Of a stretch of 34,324 nt of DNA, positions 14,291 to 22,517 are shown piece after piece (within the stretch, counting starts at the first letter, position 1; every line of letters begins with the position of its first letter). The stretch is taken from assembly GCA_028292435.1 (NCBI GenBank), contig JAQGMI010000040.1:1-34324 (forward strand). Direction: 5' to 3'. The translations under genes and the position numbers were made by a program. The notes beneath the pieces are model-generated. The model searched no databases and was not told the origin of the DNA. It saw only the letters and a list, made by a program, of their open reading frames with translations. Source of the stretch: Betaproteobacteria bacterium (lineage in GTDB: Bacteria; Pseudomonadota; Gammaproteobacteria; Burkholderiales; SG8-41).

Positions 14291-14839
14291 ATGATTAGGA
14301 TGCTTGGGGCAATGGGGTTGTGCCTGACGTTGACCGCGCCTTGCTTCGCGGCCGAGATCGCAAAATGGGTCGATAAAGACGGCAAGGTCCAATACGGTGA
14401 TCCGATCAACGCGCCGGCGGCCTCGAACGAACTGCAGCGCAAATCCGGGACGGCGCCACCGAAAACGAAATCCCTCGACGACCAAACCTGGAACCGCGCG
14501 GTAGACCGCGCCGAGAACACGGCCACCGGCAGCGCTGGCCGCAACATCGGCAAGTTTGCGGCCCCCGAGCCCAGACAGGCGCCACCGGTGTCCGGCTCGT
14601 CTTATTCGCAAACTTATTCCCGCGCTTACAACTCCCGCACACCGGGCGACGCGATCCGTGAAAACGAAGCCGAACGGCGCTTTGCAGCCCAGCAGGAGGC
14701 GCGTCAGCAAGCGGTCGAAAATCATCGCAACCAGATCATTGCCAATTGCGAGCGGCAGCGGAACACCAATTGCCGGGATGACAGCACGATTCGCCATATG
14801 GACAATCTGGAGAAACCGGGCGGATACAGGCGCCACTAG
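14291..14839 (+). CDS. DUF4124 domain exported protein
   Basis: A 182-residue secreted protein. The signal peptide is MIRMLGAMGLCLTLTAPCFA, followed directly by EIAKWVDKDGKVQYGDPIN, the hallmark of DUF4124, a small N-terminal domain common in betaproteobacterial and gammaproteobacterial envelope proteins. The rest is low-complexity, rich in Ala, Pro, Ser, Arg and Gln, with Cys pairs near the end (NCERQRNTNC). Such proteins are periplasmic and uncharacterised. The start at 14291 follows AGGGTAGG; an upstream ATG at 14264, two bases from the previous stop, is in frame and possible. The gene ends just before a strong terminator and probably shares a transcript with the J-like gene. Confidence 0.8.
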   Translation: MIRMLGAMGLCLTLTAPCFAAEIAKWVDKDGKVQYGDPINAPAASNELQRKSGTAPPKTKSLDDQTWNRAVDRAENTATGSAGRNIGKFAAPEPRQAPPVSGSSYSQTYSRAYNSRTPGDAIRENEAERRFAAQQEARQQAVENHRNQIIANCERQRNTNCRDDSTIRHMDNLEKPGGYRRH

Positions 14840-14849
14840 GCCAATAAAA

Positions 14850-14889
14850 AAAACGCGCCGCCCGTCGGACTGACGAGGCGGCGCGTTTT
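14850..14889. terminator. Bidirectional rho-independent terminator
   Basis: AAAACGCGCCGCC (14850-14862) pairs perfectly with GGCGGCGCGTTTT (14877-14889), with GTC/GAC extending the stem inside the loop. There is a run of A on the left and T on the right, so it works from both sides. It sits between the convergent DUF4124 gene (stop 14839) and the thiolase-like gene (stop 14905). Confidence 0.93.
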
Positions 14890-14904
14890 ATTTTCAGGCA
14901 GGGG

Positions 14905-16059
14905 TTAAACGGTTGCTTGCGAGCCGAAAATGACGGTGCACTGGCTGGAGAGTACGCCGCCATTGCCATGCGCGATGGCGACGTCGCAATCTTTGACCTG
15001 ACGCTTGCCGGCTTCGCCGCGCACCTGCCGAATGGCTTCGATCATCACGAGCAAGCCATACATGCCGGGATGGCAGTAGGAGAGTCCGCCGCCGCTGGTG
15101 TTGACGGGAATGTTGCTGCCGCCCGGCGCGGTCTTGCCGCCTTCGAAGAAGTGTCCGCCTTCGCCTTTTTTGCAGAAGCCCAGGTCTTCGACGAACAGGA
15201 TCGGCGTGATCGTGAACGCGTCATACAGCGAGAGCATCTTCACCTCGGATTGTTTGACGCCCGACATCTTGTACGCCTGCGCGCCTGAATCGACTGCGGC
15301 GCTGACGGTCAGGTCCGGCATTTGCGAAATCGTGTTGTGGCTCAGTGAATCGCCGGTGCCGAGCACGTAGACGGGTTTTTTCTTGAGCGTCTTCGCGCGT
15401 GCGGCTGAAGTGATGACAATTGCGCCGCCGCCGTCGACGACGAGGCAGCAGTCGCGCACGGTGAACGGATAGCTGACCATGCGCGCTTTCATGACCTGCT
15501 CGATCGAGAGCGGTTCTTTTTCCCACGCAGCGGGGTTCAACAGCGCCCATTTACGCGCGGACACCGCGACTTCGGCGAGCTGCTCGCGCGTCGTGCCGTA
15601 CTGATGCATGTGGCGTGCAGCGGCGAGTGCATACGCGCTGATCGGCAGGATCGGCTTGTACGGCGATTCGTAATGGTTATATTCGCGCGGGCTTGCCGCG
15701 GCGCGGCTCACCGAGCGCTGCGTGCTGCCGTACGCGATGACTGCCACTTCGCACAAGCCCGCTTCGATCGCGGCTTGTGCGTGCGTCACGTGCGACATGA
15801 ACGACGAGCCGCCGATGATCGTGCCGTCGAAATATTTCGGCTTGATCTGCAGGTATTCGGCGAGCGCCATCGGGCCCATGCGTACTTGAGTGGCGGCGAC
15901 GAAGAGACCGTCGACGTCCTTCAACGTCAATCCCGCGTCGTCGAGCGCGCGCATCGTGGCCTGCGCGATCAGATCGACCGGACTTGTGTTCGGCGCGACG
16001 AGACCGAGATCGGACTCGGCCGCGCCGACGACTGCAACACTTCCGCGTTGACGGCTCAT
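14905..16059 (-). CDS. Thiolase-like (SCP-x type) protein
   Basis: A 384-residue member of the thiolase superfamily, of the non-condensing SCP-x/lipid-transfer type. The fold is recognisable from VAVVGAAESDLG, DAGLTLKDVDGLFVA, YGSTQRS and GGGLSYCHPGMYG near the C-terminus. The nucleophilic cysteine of true thiolases is missing: the corresponding loop reads GGSSFMSH (83-90), and the second active-site cysteine motif is replaced by AHGNGGVLSS. It therefore should not be called acetyl-CoA acetyltransferase. Related proteins paired with DUF35 partners act as retro-aldolases on CoA thioesters, for example in steroid side-chain breakdown, which is the best guess. Its ATG overlaps the stop of the DUF35 gene by 4 bases, supporting a complex of the two. 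Confidence 0.88.
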   Translation of the reverse strand: MSRQRGSVAVVGAAESDLGLVAPNTSPVDLIAQATMRALDDAGLTLKDVDGLFVAATQVRMGPMALAEYLQIKPKYFDGTIIGGSSFMSHVTHAQAAIEAGLCEVAVIAYGSTQRSVSRAAASPREYNHYESPYKPILPISAYALAAARHMHQYGTTREQLAEVAVSARKWALLNPAAWEKEPLSIEQVMKARMVSYPFTVRDCCLVVDGGGAIVITSAARAKTLKKKPVYVLGTGDSLSHNTISQMPDLTVSAAVDSGAQAYKMSGVKQSEVKMLSLYDAFTITPILFVEDLGFCKKGEGGHFFEGGKTAPGGSNIPVNTSGGGLSYCHPGMYGLLVMIEAIRQVRGEAGKRQVKDCDVAIAHGNGGVLSSQCTVIFGSQATV

Positions 16060-16451
16060 TTCGATCCCTCCGCGGGCGTGAATACGGGATAGGGGAGTTG
16101 CTTCTCATCGCCCTGGTTCATTTTGACTTTCACGCGCATGCCGATCTTTACCTGCATCGGGTCGATGCCTTCGACGCGGCTCATCATGCGATAGCCTTCG
16201 TCGATGTCGATGAGCGCTACGTTATGCGGCGGCTGGTCTTTCGACGCGTGCACGACGGTCGTCGAATACACGGTGCCCATGCCCTTGGAGACGCGCCATT
16301 CCAGATTGGTGCTGCCCGTTTTCGGCGCGACCGCGCGCGGGTAGAACACCGGCGTGTTGTCGTCCGTGCAAACCTGGTACGCGAGTTCACCTTTCCTGCA
16401 ATGCTCGACGTATGTGCCGAGCGGCGACGATTTCAAAAGATCAGCTGACAT
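16056..16451 (-). CDS. DUF35 OB-fold protein, partner of the thiolase-like protein
   Basis: A 131-residue protein of the Zn-ribbon/OB-fold acyl-CoA-associated family (DUF35, ChsH2-like). The N-terminal hook reads LAYQVCTDDNTPVFYPR, where family members normally carry two CxxC pairs; only one Cys (residue 29) remains, so zinc binding is probably lost. The OB-fold follows: GTVYSTTVVHASKD, NVALIDIDEGYRMMSRVEG, and KIGMRVKVKMNQGD. Such subunits bind and stabilise thiolase-like aldolases or enoyl-CoA hydratases. It lies directly upstream of the thiolase-like gene with a 4-base overlap, so the two are co-translated. Confidence 0.88.
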   Translation of the reverse strand: MSADLLKSSPLGTYVEHCRKGELAYQVCTDDNTPVFYPRAVAPKTGSTNLEWRVSKGMGTVYSTTVVHASKDQPPHNVALIDIDEGYRMMSRVEGIDPMQVKIGMRVKVKMNQGDEKQLPYPVFTPAEGSK

Positions 16452-16550
16452 GGGATTCCCTTGGTTCAGTCGTGGAGATGGTGAGTTGGGGGTGATGCGG
16501 TGCGGGAATTATAGCGCAGGCAAACCACCGAAACGCGGAGCGGATTTCTC

Positions 16551-16573
16551 ACCTTCCCCTTCAAGCGGAAGGT
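16551..16573. repeat. Short hairpin repeat left of the DUF559 gene
   Basis: ACCTTCC (16551-16557) and GGAAGGT (16567-16573) form a 7-bp stem. The CTTCCCCTTCAAGCGG composition resembles REP-like intergenic hairpins. It lies between the DUF35 start and the DUF559 stop. Confidence 0.5.
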
Positions 16574-16606
16574 CGGGATGGGGTTGATCTATCGGAGAAG
16601 GAATGT

Positions 16607-17011
16607 TTAGGACGACTGCTGCAACGCTTTCTGAATCACTTCTTTAACGCCCTCCACATTTTCCATCACTTCGGTATCCAAAAATCTCAGCACCTGGAAC
16701 CCGGCTGAAATCAATGTGGCTGTACGGATTTCGTCTGCCGAGGTATTCGTTGCATGCTGTCCACCGTCCACTTCGATGGCGAGTCTCTGCTCGAGGCACA
16801 CGAAGTCGAGTACGTAATCCCGGAACGGATGCTGGCGTCGAAATTTTGCGCCGCCGATTTGGCGATGGCGCAGGTGATGCCAGAGCGTGAGTTCCGCAGC
16901 GGTCATCGTATTGCGATGCTTGCGCTGGGTCTTGCGGCGCAAAGGTTTTTTGTCGATTTGGTCTTTCATATTCGTTTCACTTTCGCCAAAGTCAGTTGTA
17001 ACACGGAACAT
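16607..17011 (-). CDS. DUF559 (Vsr-like endonuclease fold) protein
   Basis: A 134-residue DUF559 protein of the PD-(D/E)xK nuclease superfamily, related to very-short-patch repair endonucleases. Typical family segments are MTAAELTLWHHLRHRQIGGAKFRRQ, then FRDYVLDFVCLEQRLAIEVDGGQH, where the Asp in LDF and the Glu in IEVDGGQH are the predicted catalytic acids, and a final VLRFLDTEVMENVEGV. The biological role of DUF559 proteins is unknown; they are often solitary and near repeats. The ATG at 17011 has GGGGAGGG 7 bases upstream, but that motif belongs to the adjacent hairpin repeat; ATG 16969 is an alternative. Neighbouring catabolic genes are unrelated in function, suggesting acquired DNA. Confidence 0.9.
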   Translation of the reverse strand: MFRVTTDFGESETNMKDQIDKKPLRRKTQRKHRNTMTAAELTLWHHLRHRQIGGAKFRRQHPFRDYVLDFVCLEQRLAIEVDGGQHATNTSADEIRTATLISAGFQVLRFLDTEVMENVEGVKEVIQKALQQSS

Positions 17012-17018
17012 TTTTTAC

Positions 17019-17064
17019 CCTCCCCTTGTCCCGCAAGCGGGATTAGCTTCGCGTCAAGGGGAGG
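17019..17064. repeat. Nested hairpin repeat right of the DUF559 gene
   Basis: CCTCCCCTTG (17019-17028) and CAAGGGGAGG (17055-17064) are perfect inverse copies enclosing a second hairpin, TCCCGC-AA-GCGGGA (17029-17042). It is a REP-like element, and its left arm supplies the apparent ribosome-binding site of the DUF559 gene. Confidence 0.75.
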
Positions 17065-17109
17065 ATGAGATTGTCGCTGCGTCGAACGACGCAGCGAAGT
17101 ATCCAAGAA

Positions 17110-18068
17110 TCAATCCACCTTCATGTTCGCAGCCTTGACAACCTTGGCCCACCGCGCGATCTCATTGCGGAGCTTCATGCCCGCCTGATCCGGCGGCAGG
17201 CCGACGGGCTCGGCGCCGGCGCTCAGGAGATAAGCGGCGGTGTCGGGCGCGCGCAGCACGGCGGCAAACTCGCGATAAAGGCGATCGACGATGGGCTTCA
17301 GCGTGCGCGCGGGCGCGAAGAGGCCATGCCAGCCTTCCGATTCGAAGCCGGGCACGCCGGACTCGCTGACGGTGGGCAATTCGGGAAGCAGCGCCGAGCG
17401 TTTAGCGTTGGTCACTGCAACCGCGCGCAGGCGGCCTGATTTGAGATGCGGCACCACGCCAGGCGCGCTGAGAATGACACCTGCGTCTGGCCGCTGATGA
17501 GATCGACGACCGCGGGCGCCGCGCCTTTGTACGGCACATGAACCATGTCGACACCCGTCATCGTTTTGAAGAGCTCGGCCGCGAGATGCGTCGGCGTGCC
17601 ATTGCCGGTCGATGCGTACGAAATTTTGCCGGGGCGTGCTTTGGCATAATCGATCAGTTCCCTGATCGAGTGGATGGGCAGCGCGGGATTCACGACGACG
17701 ACGCTCGTGATGATCACGAGGATCGCGACCGGCGCGAAATCCTTTTGCATGTCGTACGGCAATTTGGGAATCAGGCTCGCGTTGATCGCATTAGCGGTCG
17801 TGCACATCAACAGCGTGTAACCGTCGGGCGAAGACTTGGCGACGAGATCGGTGCCGACTATGCCGCCGGCGCCGCCGCGGTTATCGACGACAACGGATTG
17901 GCCCATTGCGTCAGTGAGTTTGGGCGCCAGCGCGCGTGCGGTGATATCGACCGGGCCGCCGGCAGGGTAGGCGACGAGGATGCGAATTGGCTTGGACGGA
18001 TAATCCTGCGCGAACGAAACCGGCGTTGCGAGCAGCAAGAAGGCGGCGATTGCGGATAAAAACCTCAT
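17110..18068 (-). pseudogene. Bug-family substrate-binding protein, frameshifted
   Basis: The first part starts at ATG 18068 (MRFLSAIAAFLLLATPVSFA signal peptide, QDYPSKPIRILVAYPAGGPVD) and is a canonical Bug protein up to GQTQVSFSA. The frame then runs into unrelated sequence and stops at 17412. The true C-terminal third (VVPHLKSGRLRAVAVTNAKR through WAKVVKAANMKVD) continues in another frame. Comparison with the paralogs here shows one missing base near 17458-17465. With that base restored the protein has the normal ~319 residues. The start shares one base with the upstream Bug stop (TGATG). It is either a recent pseudogene or a sequence error; no homopolymer is present at the site. Confidence 0.88.
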
Positions 18069-19045
18069 CAATCGACTGTCGCGCCTGAAATTTTCACGAC
18101 CTTGCCCCATTTGACGATCTCGTTATGTAAATAGATACCGAACTCGGCAGGTGTCATCGTGACTGCTTCGACGCCGTCGCCAGCAAGCCTTTGCGTCACG
18201 TCCGGCGAGCGCATGAACTTGTTGATCTCGCCGTTGAGCTTCGCAATGATGTCGCGCGGTGTCGCCGCCGGTGCGAAGGCGCCATACCAGCCGCTCGCTT
18301 CGAATCCGGGAATCGTTTCGGCGATCGTCGGCAACTCGGGCACCGCGGACGAGCGTTTGGCGCTCGTGACCGCGACCGCGCGCAGCTTGCCGGACTTCAC
18401 ATGCGGCATCGCCGAGAGCATGTTGTTGAACATCAGCGACACCTGACCCGCAAGCAGATCGATGGTCGCAGGCGCCGCGCCTTTATACGGAATGTGCGTG
18501 AGTTTGACGCCTGCCATCAGGTTGAAAAGCTCACCCGCGAGATGCGGCATGCCGCCGGTGCTTGCTGATGCGTAATTGATCTGACCGGGACGGCTCTTCG
18601 CGAGCGCGATCAGGTCCTTCACGGTTTTTACCGGCAGCGTCGGGTGCACTACAAGTATGAACGGCGCCGCGGCGACGAGTGCGACTGGCGCGAGATCCTT
18701 CTCGGCGTCGTACGGCATCTTCGGATACACGCTCGGCGTCACCGCATACGTAATCGGCACGGTGAGCAGCGTGTACCCGTCGGGCGGTGCTTTGACGACC
18801 AGCTCGGCGCCGATCATGCCGCTGGCACCCGGGCGGTTATCGACGATGACCTGCTGGCCGACCGCGGGAGAAAGTTTTTGCGCGACGGTGCGCGCGATGA
18901 GGTCGGTGGGGCCGCCAGGCGGATAGCCGACGACCATGCGGATGGTTTTGGATGGATACGGTTGGGCGAGTGCCGGGGCGGACGTGATTGCAGCGAGCAG
19001 CGGGAACGCGACCGCAAGCACCGCGCGCTTACTTGCGGCGTGCAT
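18068..19045 (-). CDS. Bug-family tripartite tricarboxylate transporter substrate-binding protein
   Basis: A 325-residue intact Bug protein: signal peptide MHAASKRAVLAVAFPLLAAITSAPALA, then QPYPSKTIRMVVGYPPGGPTDLIAR, VIVDNRPGASGMIGAE, PPDGYTLLTVP, HLAGELFNLMAGV and HIPYKGAAPATIDLL, ending KWGKVVKISGATVD. The start at 19045 lies inside the last codons of the hydrolase gene (17-base overlap) with GGAG upstream, and upstream in-frame starts would read far into that gene. The following Bug gene shares one base with its stop. Tight overlap with the hydrolase and ligase genes ties this protein to uptake of an acid or ester used by that operon. Confidence 0.94.
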   Translation of the reverse strand: MHAASKRAVLAVAFPLLAAITSAPALAQPYPSKTIRMVVGYPPGGPTDLIARTVAQKLSPAVGQQVIVDNRPGASGMIGAELVVKAPPDGYTLLTVPITYAVTPSVYPKMPYDAEKDLAPVALVAAAPFILVVHPTLPVKTVKDLIALAKSRPGQINYASASTGGMPHLAGELFNLMAGVKLTHIPYKGAAPATIDLLAGQVSLMFNNMLSAMPHVKSGKLRAVAVTSAKRSSAVPELPTIAETIPGFEASGWYGAFAPAATPRDIIAKLNGEINKFMRSPDVTQRLAGDGVEAVTMTPAEFGIYLHNEIVKWGKVVKISGATVD

Positions 19046-19826
19046 CGATAAACTCCAGCGCCGCTTTTGCGCATACATCGGGCAGCGCACCGGCCGCATG
19101 CCAGGCGTCGCTCTCGAGGACGATAAGACGAGCGTCCCGCAACGTCGAGGTCCATTCTTTATATGAGTCAACCGAACGCAGACCGCTGCCGGTTGTGCAG
19201 AACACCAGCGTCGGGCATTCGATCGTCGCGACGTCAGCGCGGATGTCCATGCCGGGCACCCAGCTCAAATAGCCTTGCATCGTCGACACCGCGGTCTTGC
19301 TTTGAATCGTGTTGACCCACCAGTCAATTTCGCCTTGCGACACCTGGCGGCCAAGGCGGCCCTGCATCGTCTGCTGCGCCCACTTCAGCATGCCGCCCTG
19401 TTCGATGTCCTTGATCCAGCCGATCGCCGCTTGCGGCCCGACGACGGGCGGCGTGACGCCGACCAGCGTCTTGATGAGTTTCGGATATTCGGCCGTCAGA
19501 CTCAGCGCCATCGAGCCGCCGCTCTTGGCACCGATCAGGTGCACGGCGCCGCAGTCGAGATGATCGATCAGCGCGACGAAATCCTCGAGCAGCTCATCCA
19601 TCGTCCATTCGTGGGCTTTCGGCATCGGTGTCGAACGCCCAAAGCCGCGCACGTCGATGCGCACGCAGCGATAGCGGTCGGCGAAATGCGGCATCCACGC
19701 GCGCCACGCTTCGGTGTTTTCGGCGAGGCCGTGGATGAACAAGACTGTTTCCGGCTCGCGCCAGGGGTCGGTGAAATCGTCGATCTCGTAATACAGTTCG
19801 CAGCCGTCGGGGCGGGTGAGGTTCAT
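19029..19826 (-). CDS. Alpha/beta hydrolase-fold protein with Lys at the nucleophile position
   Basis: A 265-residue alpha/beta-hydrolase fold. The oxyanion-loop HGLAENTEAW, the RIDVRGFGRST strand-loop and the C-terminal His in SDAWHAAG are in place. The nucleophile elbow is unusual: where family members have G-x-S-x-G-G, this reads LIGAKSGGSMAL, aligning Lys101 with the catalytic Ser. Either the adjacent Ser102 serves, or the protein is not a Ser hydrolase. Members of the fold include enol-lactonases and C-C hydrolases of aromatic-acid pathways. It lies 37 bases after the acyl-CoA ligase gene and overlaps the following Bug gene by 17 bases. Confidence 0.88.
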   Translation of the reverse strand: MNLTRPDGCELYYEIDDFTDPWREPETVLFIHGLAENTEAWRAWMPHFADRYRCVRIDVRGFGRSTPMPKAHEWTMDELLEDFVALIDHLDCGAVHLIGAKSGGSMALSLTAEYPKLIKTLVGVTPPVVGPQAAIGWIKDIEQGGMLKWAQQTMQGRLGRQVSQGEIDWWVNTIQSKTAVSTMQGYLSWVPGMDIRADVATIECPTLVFCTTGSGLRSVDSYKEWTSTLRDARLIVLESDAWHAAGALPDVCAKAALEFIDARRK

Positions 19827-19863
19827 GGGAGGTGTCGTAATGGAGGATTGAGAAAAGGCGCAG

Positions 19864-21486
19864 TTACTTCTTTGCTTCCAGGCCGAGTTCGATGATTGCC
19901 CGCGCGCGCAGTTTGTTTTTCTGCACTTTCGAGCTGCCGGTCATACCGTAATGCTCGAACGAGTCGATGATTTTAACGTAACGGGGCACGCGAAAATTGG
20001 CGAGCCGCTCTTTCGACCAGGCAATGATTTCGTCGGGCGCGGCGCTTGCGCCTTCGCGCAGGATCACGTACGCGGCGGGCACCTCGATCAGGCGCGGATC
20101 GGGCACGCCGATCACCTGTGCCTGCTTGATCGCCGGATGCTTATGGAGCACGTCTTCTACTTCAGCCGGCGCGACGTTCTCGCCGCCGACGCGGAATACA
20201 TCCTTGATGCGCGTCAGAAAGCGCAGGCGGCCGTCGTTGTCCATGACACCGAGATCACCGGTATGCAGCCAGCGGTCTTTGTCGATCGCTTTGGCGGTCT
20301 GTTCGGGCATCTTGTAATAGCCCTTCATCACGCTCCAGCCGCGCACGAGGATTTCGCCCGGTTCGCCCGGCGGCAAATCCCTGCCCGATTCGGGCTCGAC
20401 GATGCGCACTTCGACGTCGTCGAGAATATGCGCCCAGCCGTCGATGCGCTTTTGCAGGTCGTCGGTGTAATGCGACATGCAGACGTTCGGCGACGCTTCC
20501 GACAATCCATACGCCTGCGTGAGTCCACGCATGCCCATGCGGTCGACGAGCTGGCTGCTCACTTCCGGGCCGCACGAGACCCAGCCGCCGCGCAGATTAA
20601 ATTGGTAGTTGGCGAAATCCGGATGATTGAGCAGCATCAGGAACATCGTGTCGTTGCCCGAGGTCAGCGTACATTTTTCGTCGGCCATCACGCGCAGTAC
20701 TTCGACGGGTTCGAAGGTCGGCGCCGATGAGAGGCATGCTTCGCTCGTGAGCGCCGCGAGCAGCGATAAGGTGCTGCCGGCGACGTGGTAGAACGGCCGC
20801 GCGCTGAAGTAGCGGTCGCCCGCGCGGCAATCGAAGCGGCGCGCGATGTAAGCGGCATTGCGCAGCATGTTGTCGTGCGTGAGCATCACCCCTTTCGGAT
20901 ACGACGTCGTGCCCGACGTAAACTGCATGAGCAGCACATCGTCGGGCTGCACGTCTGCGAGCGGCAGGGCGCCGGCGTTTTTGCCAGTGGAAAGGAAAGT
21001 GTCGAAGCCGACGGCGGCTTTCGGCACATCGTTGCCAAGGACTACGACGGTGCCGAGCTGCGGTAATTTCGAATCGGGAAGTTGCTGGTCGATGGCCGGG
21101 CAAAATCCGCGCAGCATCCCGATGAAATCGATCTTCAGAAAACGATCGATCACAAACAGCAGTTTCACGTCGGCCTGCTTCAGGCAATATTCGAATTCGT
21201 CGGCCTTGAAGCGCGTGTTGACGGGCACGGTGACGGCGCCGAGCGAAGCTGCGGCGTAGAAAAACATCACCCACTCGATTGAATTGGGCATGCACACCGC
21301 AACGTGATCGCCGCGCCGTATGCCGGAGGCGTGCAGCGCTGCCGCCAAATGCTGCACGCAGATCCAGAGCTCTGCGTAAGTCATCCGCCGGCCCGATATC
21401 ACGAGCGCTTCCTGCTGCGGACGTTCGCGCGCGGCATTGGCGAGCGTCGTCGAGAGTGTTTGCTTTTCCCAGAATGGTTTGTTCAT
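19864..21486 (-). CDS. AMP-dependent acyl-CoA synthetase/ligase (ANL superfamily)
   Basis: A 540-residue class I adenylate-forming enzyme that activates a carboxylate with ATP, through an acyl-AMP, to a CoA thioester. The ATP-binding loop is TSGTTSYPKG (190-199), followed by YGLSEASPN, the hinge Asp region LHTGDLGVMDNDG, and RIKDVFRVGGENVAPAEVE. The C-terminal catalytic lysine is Lys520 in GSSKVQKNKLR. The substrate, a fatty, aromatic or other acid, cannot be decided from sequence. Its stop is 37 bases before the hydrolase gene and its start is 26 bases after the Bug pseudogene stop, so it lies inside the operon-like run 17110-23501 and probably activates an acid captured by its Bug proteins. 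Confidence 0.94.
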   Translation of the reverse strand: MNKPFWEKQTLSTTLANAARERPQQEALVISGRRMTYAELWICVQHLAAALHASGIRRGDHVAVCMPNSIEWVMFFYAAASLGAVTVPVNTRFKADEFEYCLKQADVKLLFVIDRFLKIDFIGMLRGFCPAIDQQLPDSKLPQLGTVVVLGNDVPKAAVGFDTFLSTGKNAGALPLADVQPDDVLLMQFTSGTTSYPKGVMLTHDNMLRNAAYIARRFDCRAGDRYFSARPFYHVAGSTLSLLAALTSEACLSSAPTFEPVEVLRVMADEKCTLTSGNDTMFLMLLNHPDFANYQFNLRGGWVSCGPEVSSQLVDRMGMRGLTQAYGLSEASPNVCMSHYTDDLQKRIDGWAHILDDVEVRIVEPESGRDLPPGEPGEILVRGWSVMKGYYKMPEQTAKAIDKDRWLHTGDLGVMDNDGRLRFLTRIKDVFRVGGENVAPAEVEDVLHKHPAIKQAQVIGVPDPRLIEVPAAYVILREGASAAPDEIIAWSKERLANFRVPRYVKIIDSFEHYGMTGSSKVQKNKLRARAIIELGLEAKK

Positions 21487-21512
21487 GCGTTCATCGGCGA
21501 TTTTGGCCTGCG

Positions 21513-22493
21513 CTAATCGGGTTTTACGCCGGCGGTTTTAACGACCTTCGCCCAGCGCGCAATCTCGGTATTCAGGTATGACGCGAAGTGCTGCGGCGTG
21601 TCGCCAACGGTATCGAGTCCTTGTACGGCGAAACGTTCACGCACGTCGGATGCTTGCAGCGCGCGCAGAACGTCGGCATTGATGCGGGTAACGAGCGTCG
21701 CCGGGGCCTTTGCCGGCAGCAATAAACCCCACCACGGCACTGCGTCATAGCCGGGATAACCTTCCTCTGCAATCGTCGGCAACTCAGGTGTCGTCGCCGA
21801 ACGCTTTGCACTCGTGACCGCGATGGCGCGCAAGCGACCTGCCTAGATGTGCTGACCGACCGAGGAATAGCTGCCAAAGCCGAAATTGATCTGCCCGCCG
21901 ATCATGTCGGTCAGCGCCGGTGCGAGTCCTTTATATGGGACGTGCACGATGTCGATGTTAGCCATCATGCCGAGCATTGCGCCCATCAGGTGCGAACTGC
22001 CACCCGTCCCGGTCGAACCGTACGTGAGCTGGCCGGGCCTGGCTTTGGCGAGTGCGACGAGTTCCTTCACCGATTTCGCCGGGACTGACGGATTGACGAT
22101 CAGGATGTACGGCGACGATGCAATCAGTGAAACCGGCGTGAAGTCGCGCACTGAATCGTACGGCAGTTTTGGATAGACGCTCGGATTGATCGCATGCGCA
22201 ACGGCGACCAGCAGCATCGTGTGGCCGTCGGGCGCGGCGCGCGCGGCGAGTTCAGTGCCGATCAGCGTGCCGCCGCCGGGCCGGTTATCGACGACGACCT
22301 GCTGTTTCCATAGCTCCGCCAGCGGCGGGGCCAGCGTGCGCGCGATCAGATCGTTGAGCGCGCCCGGCGGGAAGGTCACGATCATCCGCACCGGGCGATT
22401 CGGAAAGTCCGCGCCGGTCGCCGATGTCGCCGCGCACAGTGCTAGCAGCGCTGTTAATTCAGGCAGGCGCATGATCGTTCTGGCTGCGTTCAT
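21513..22493 (-). pseudogene. Bug-family substrate-binding protein interrupted by an amber codon
   Basis: The frame carries a complete Bug protein: leader MRLPELTALLALCAATSATG, DFPNRPVRMIVTFPPGALND, VVVDNRPGGGTLIGTE, APDGHTMLLVA, HVPYKGLAPALTDMIGG, then VGQHI-stop-AGRLRAIAVTSAKR and the normal C-terminus to WAKVVKTAGVKPD. The TAG (complement of 21843-21845) stands where paralogs have Lys (HIKAG), so a single AAG-to-TAG change explains it. The reading frame is otherwise intact, suggesting a recent lesion. The start is 22493, or 22472 if the second Met is used. It lies 24 bases after the upstream Bug gene in the same operon-like run. Confidence 0.88.
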
Positions 22494-22517
22494 TTGCGGC
22501 GCTTGCCGGAATCCGAA

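Noticed and set aside
14905..16059. Acetyl-CoA acetyltransferase (true thiolase)
   Set aside because: The catalytic cysteine motifs are missing and a DUF35 partner is present.
21843..21845. TAG decoded as pyrrolysine
   Set aside because: Bug proteins have no known pyrrolysine and the site is a common Lys codon in paralogs; a nonsense mutation is simpler.
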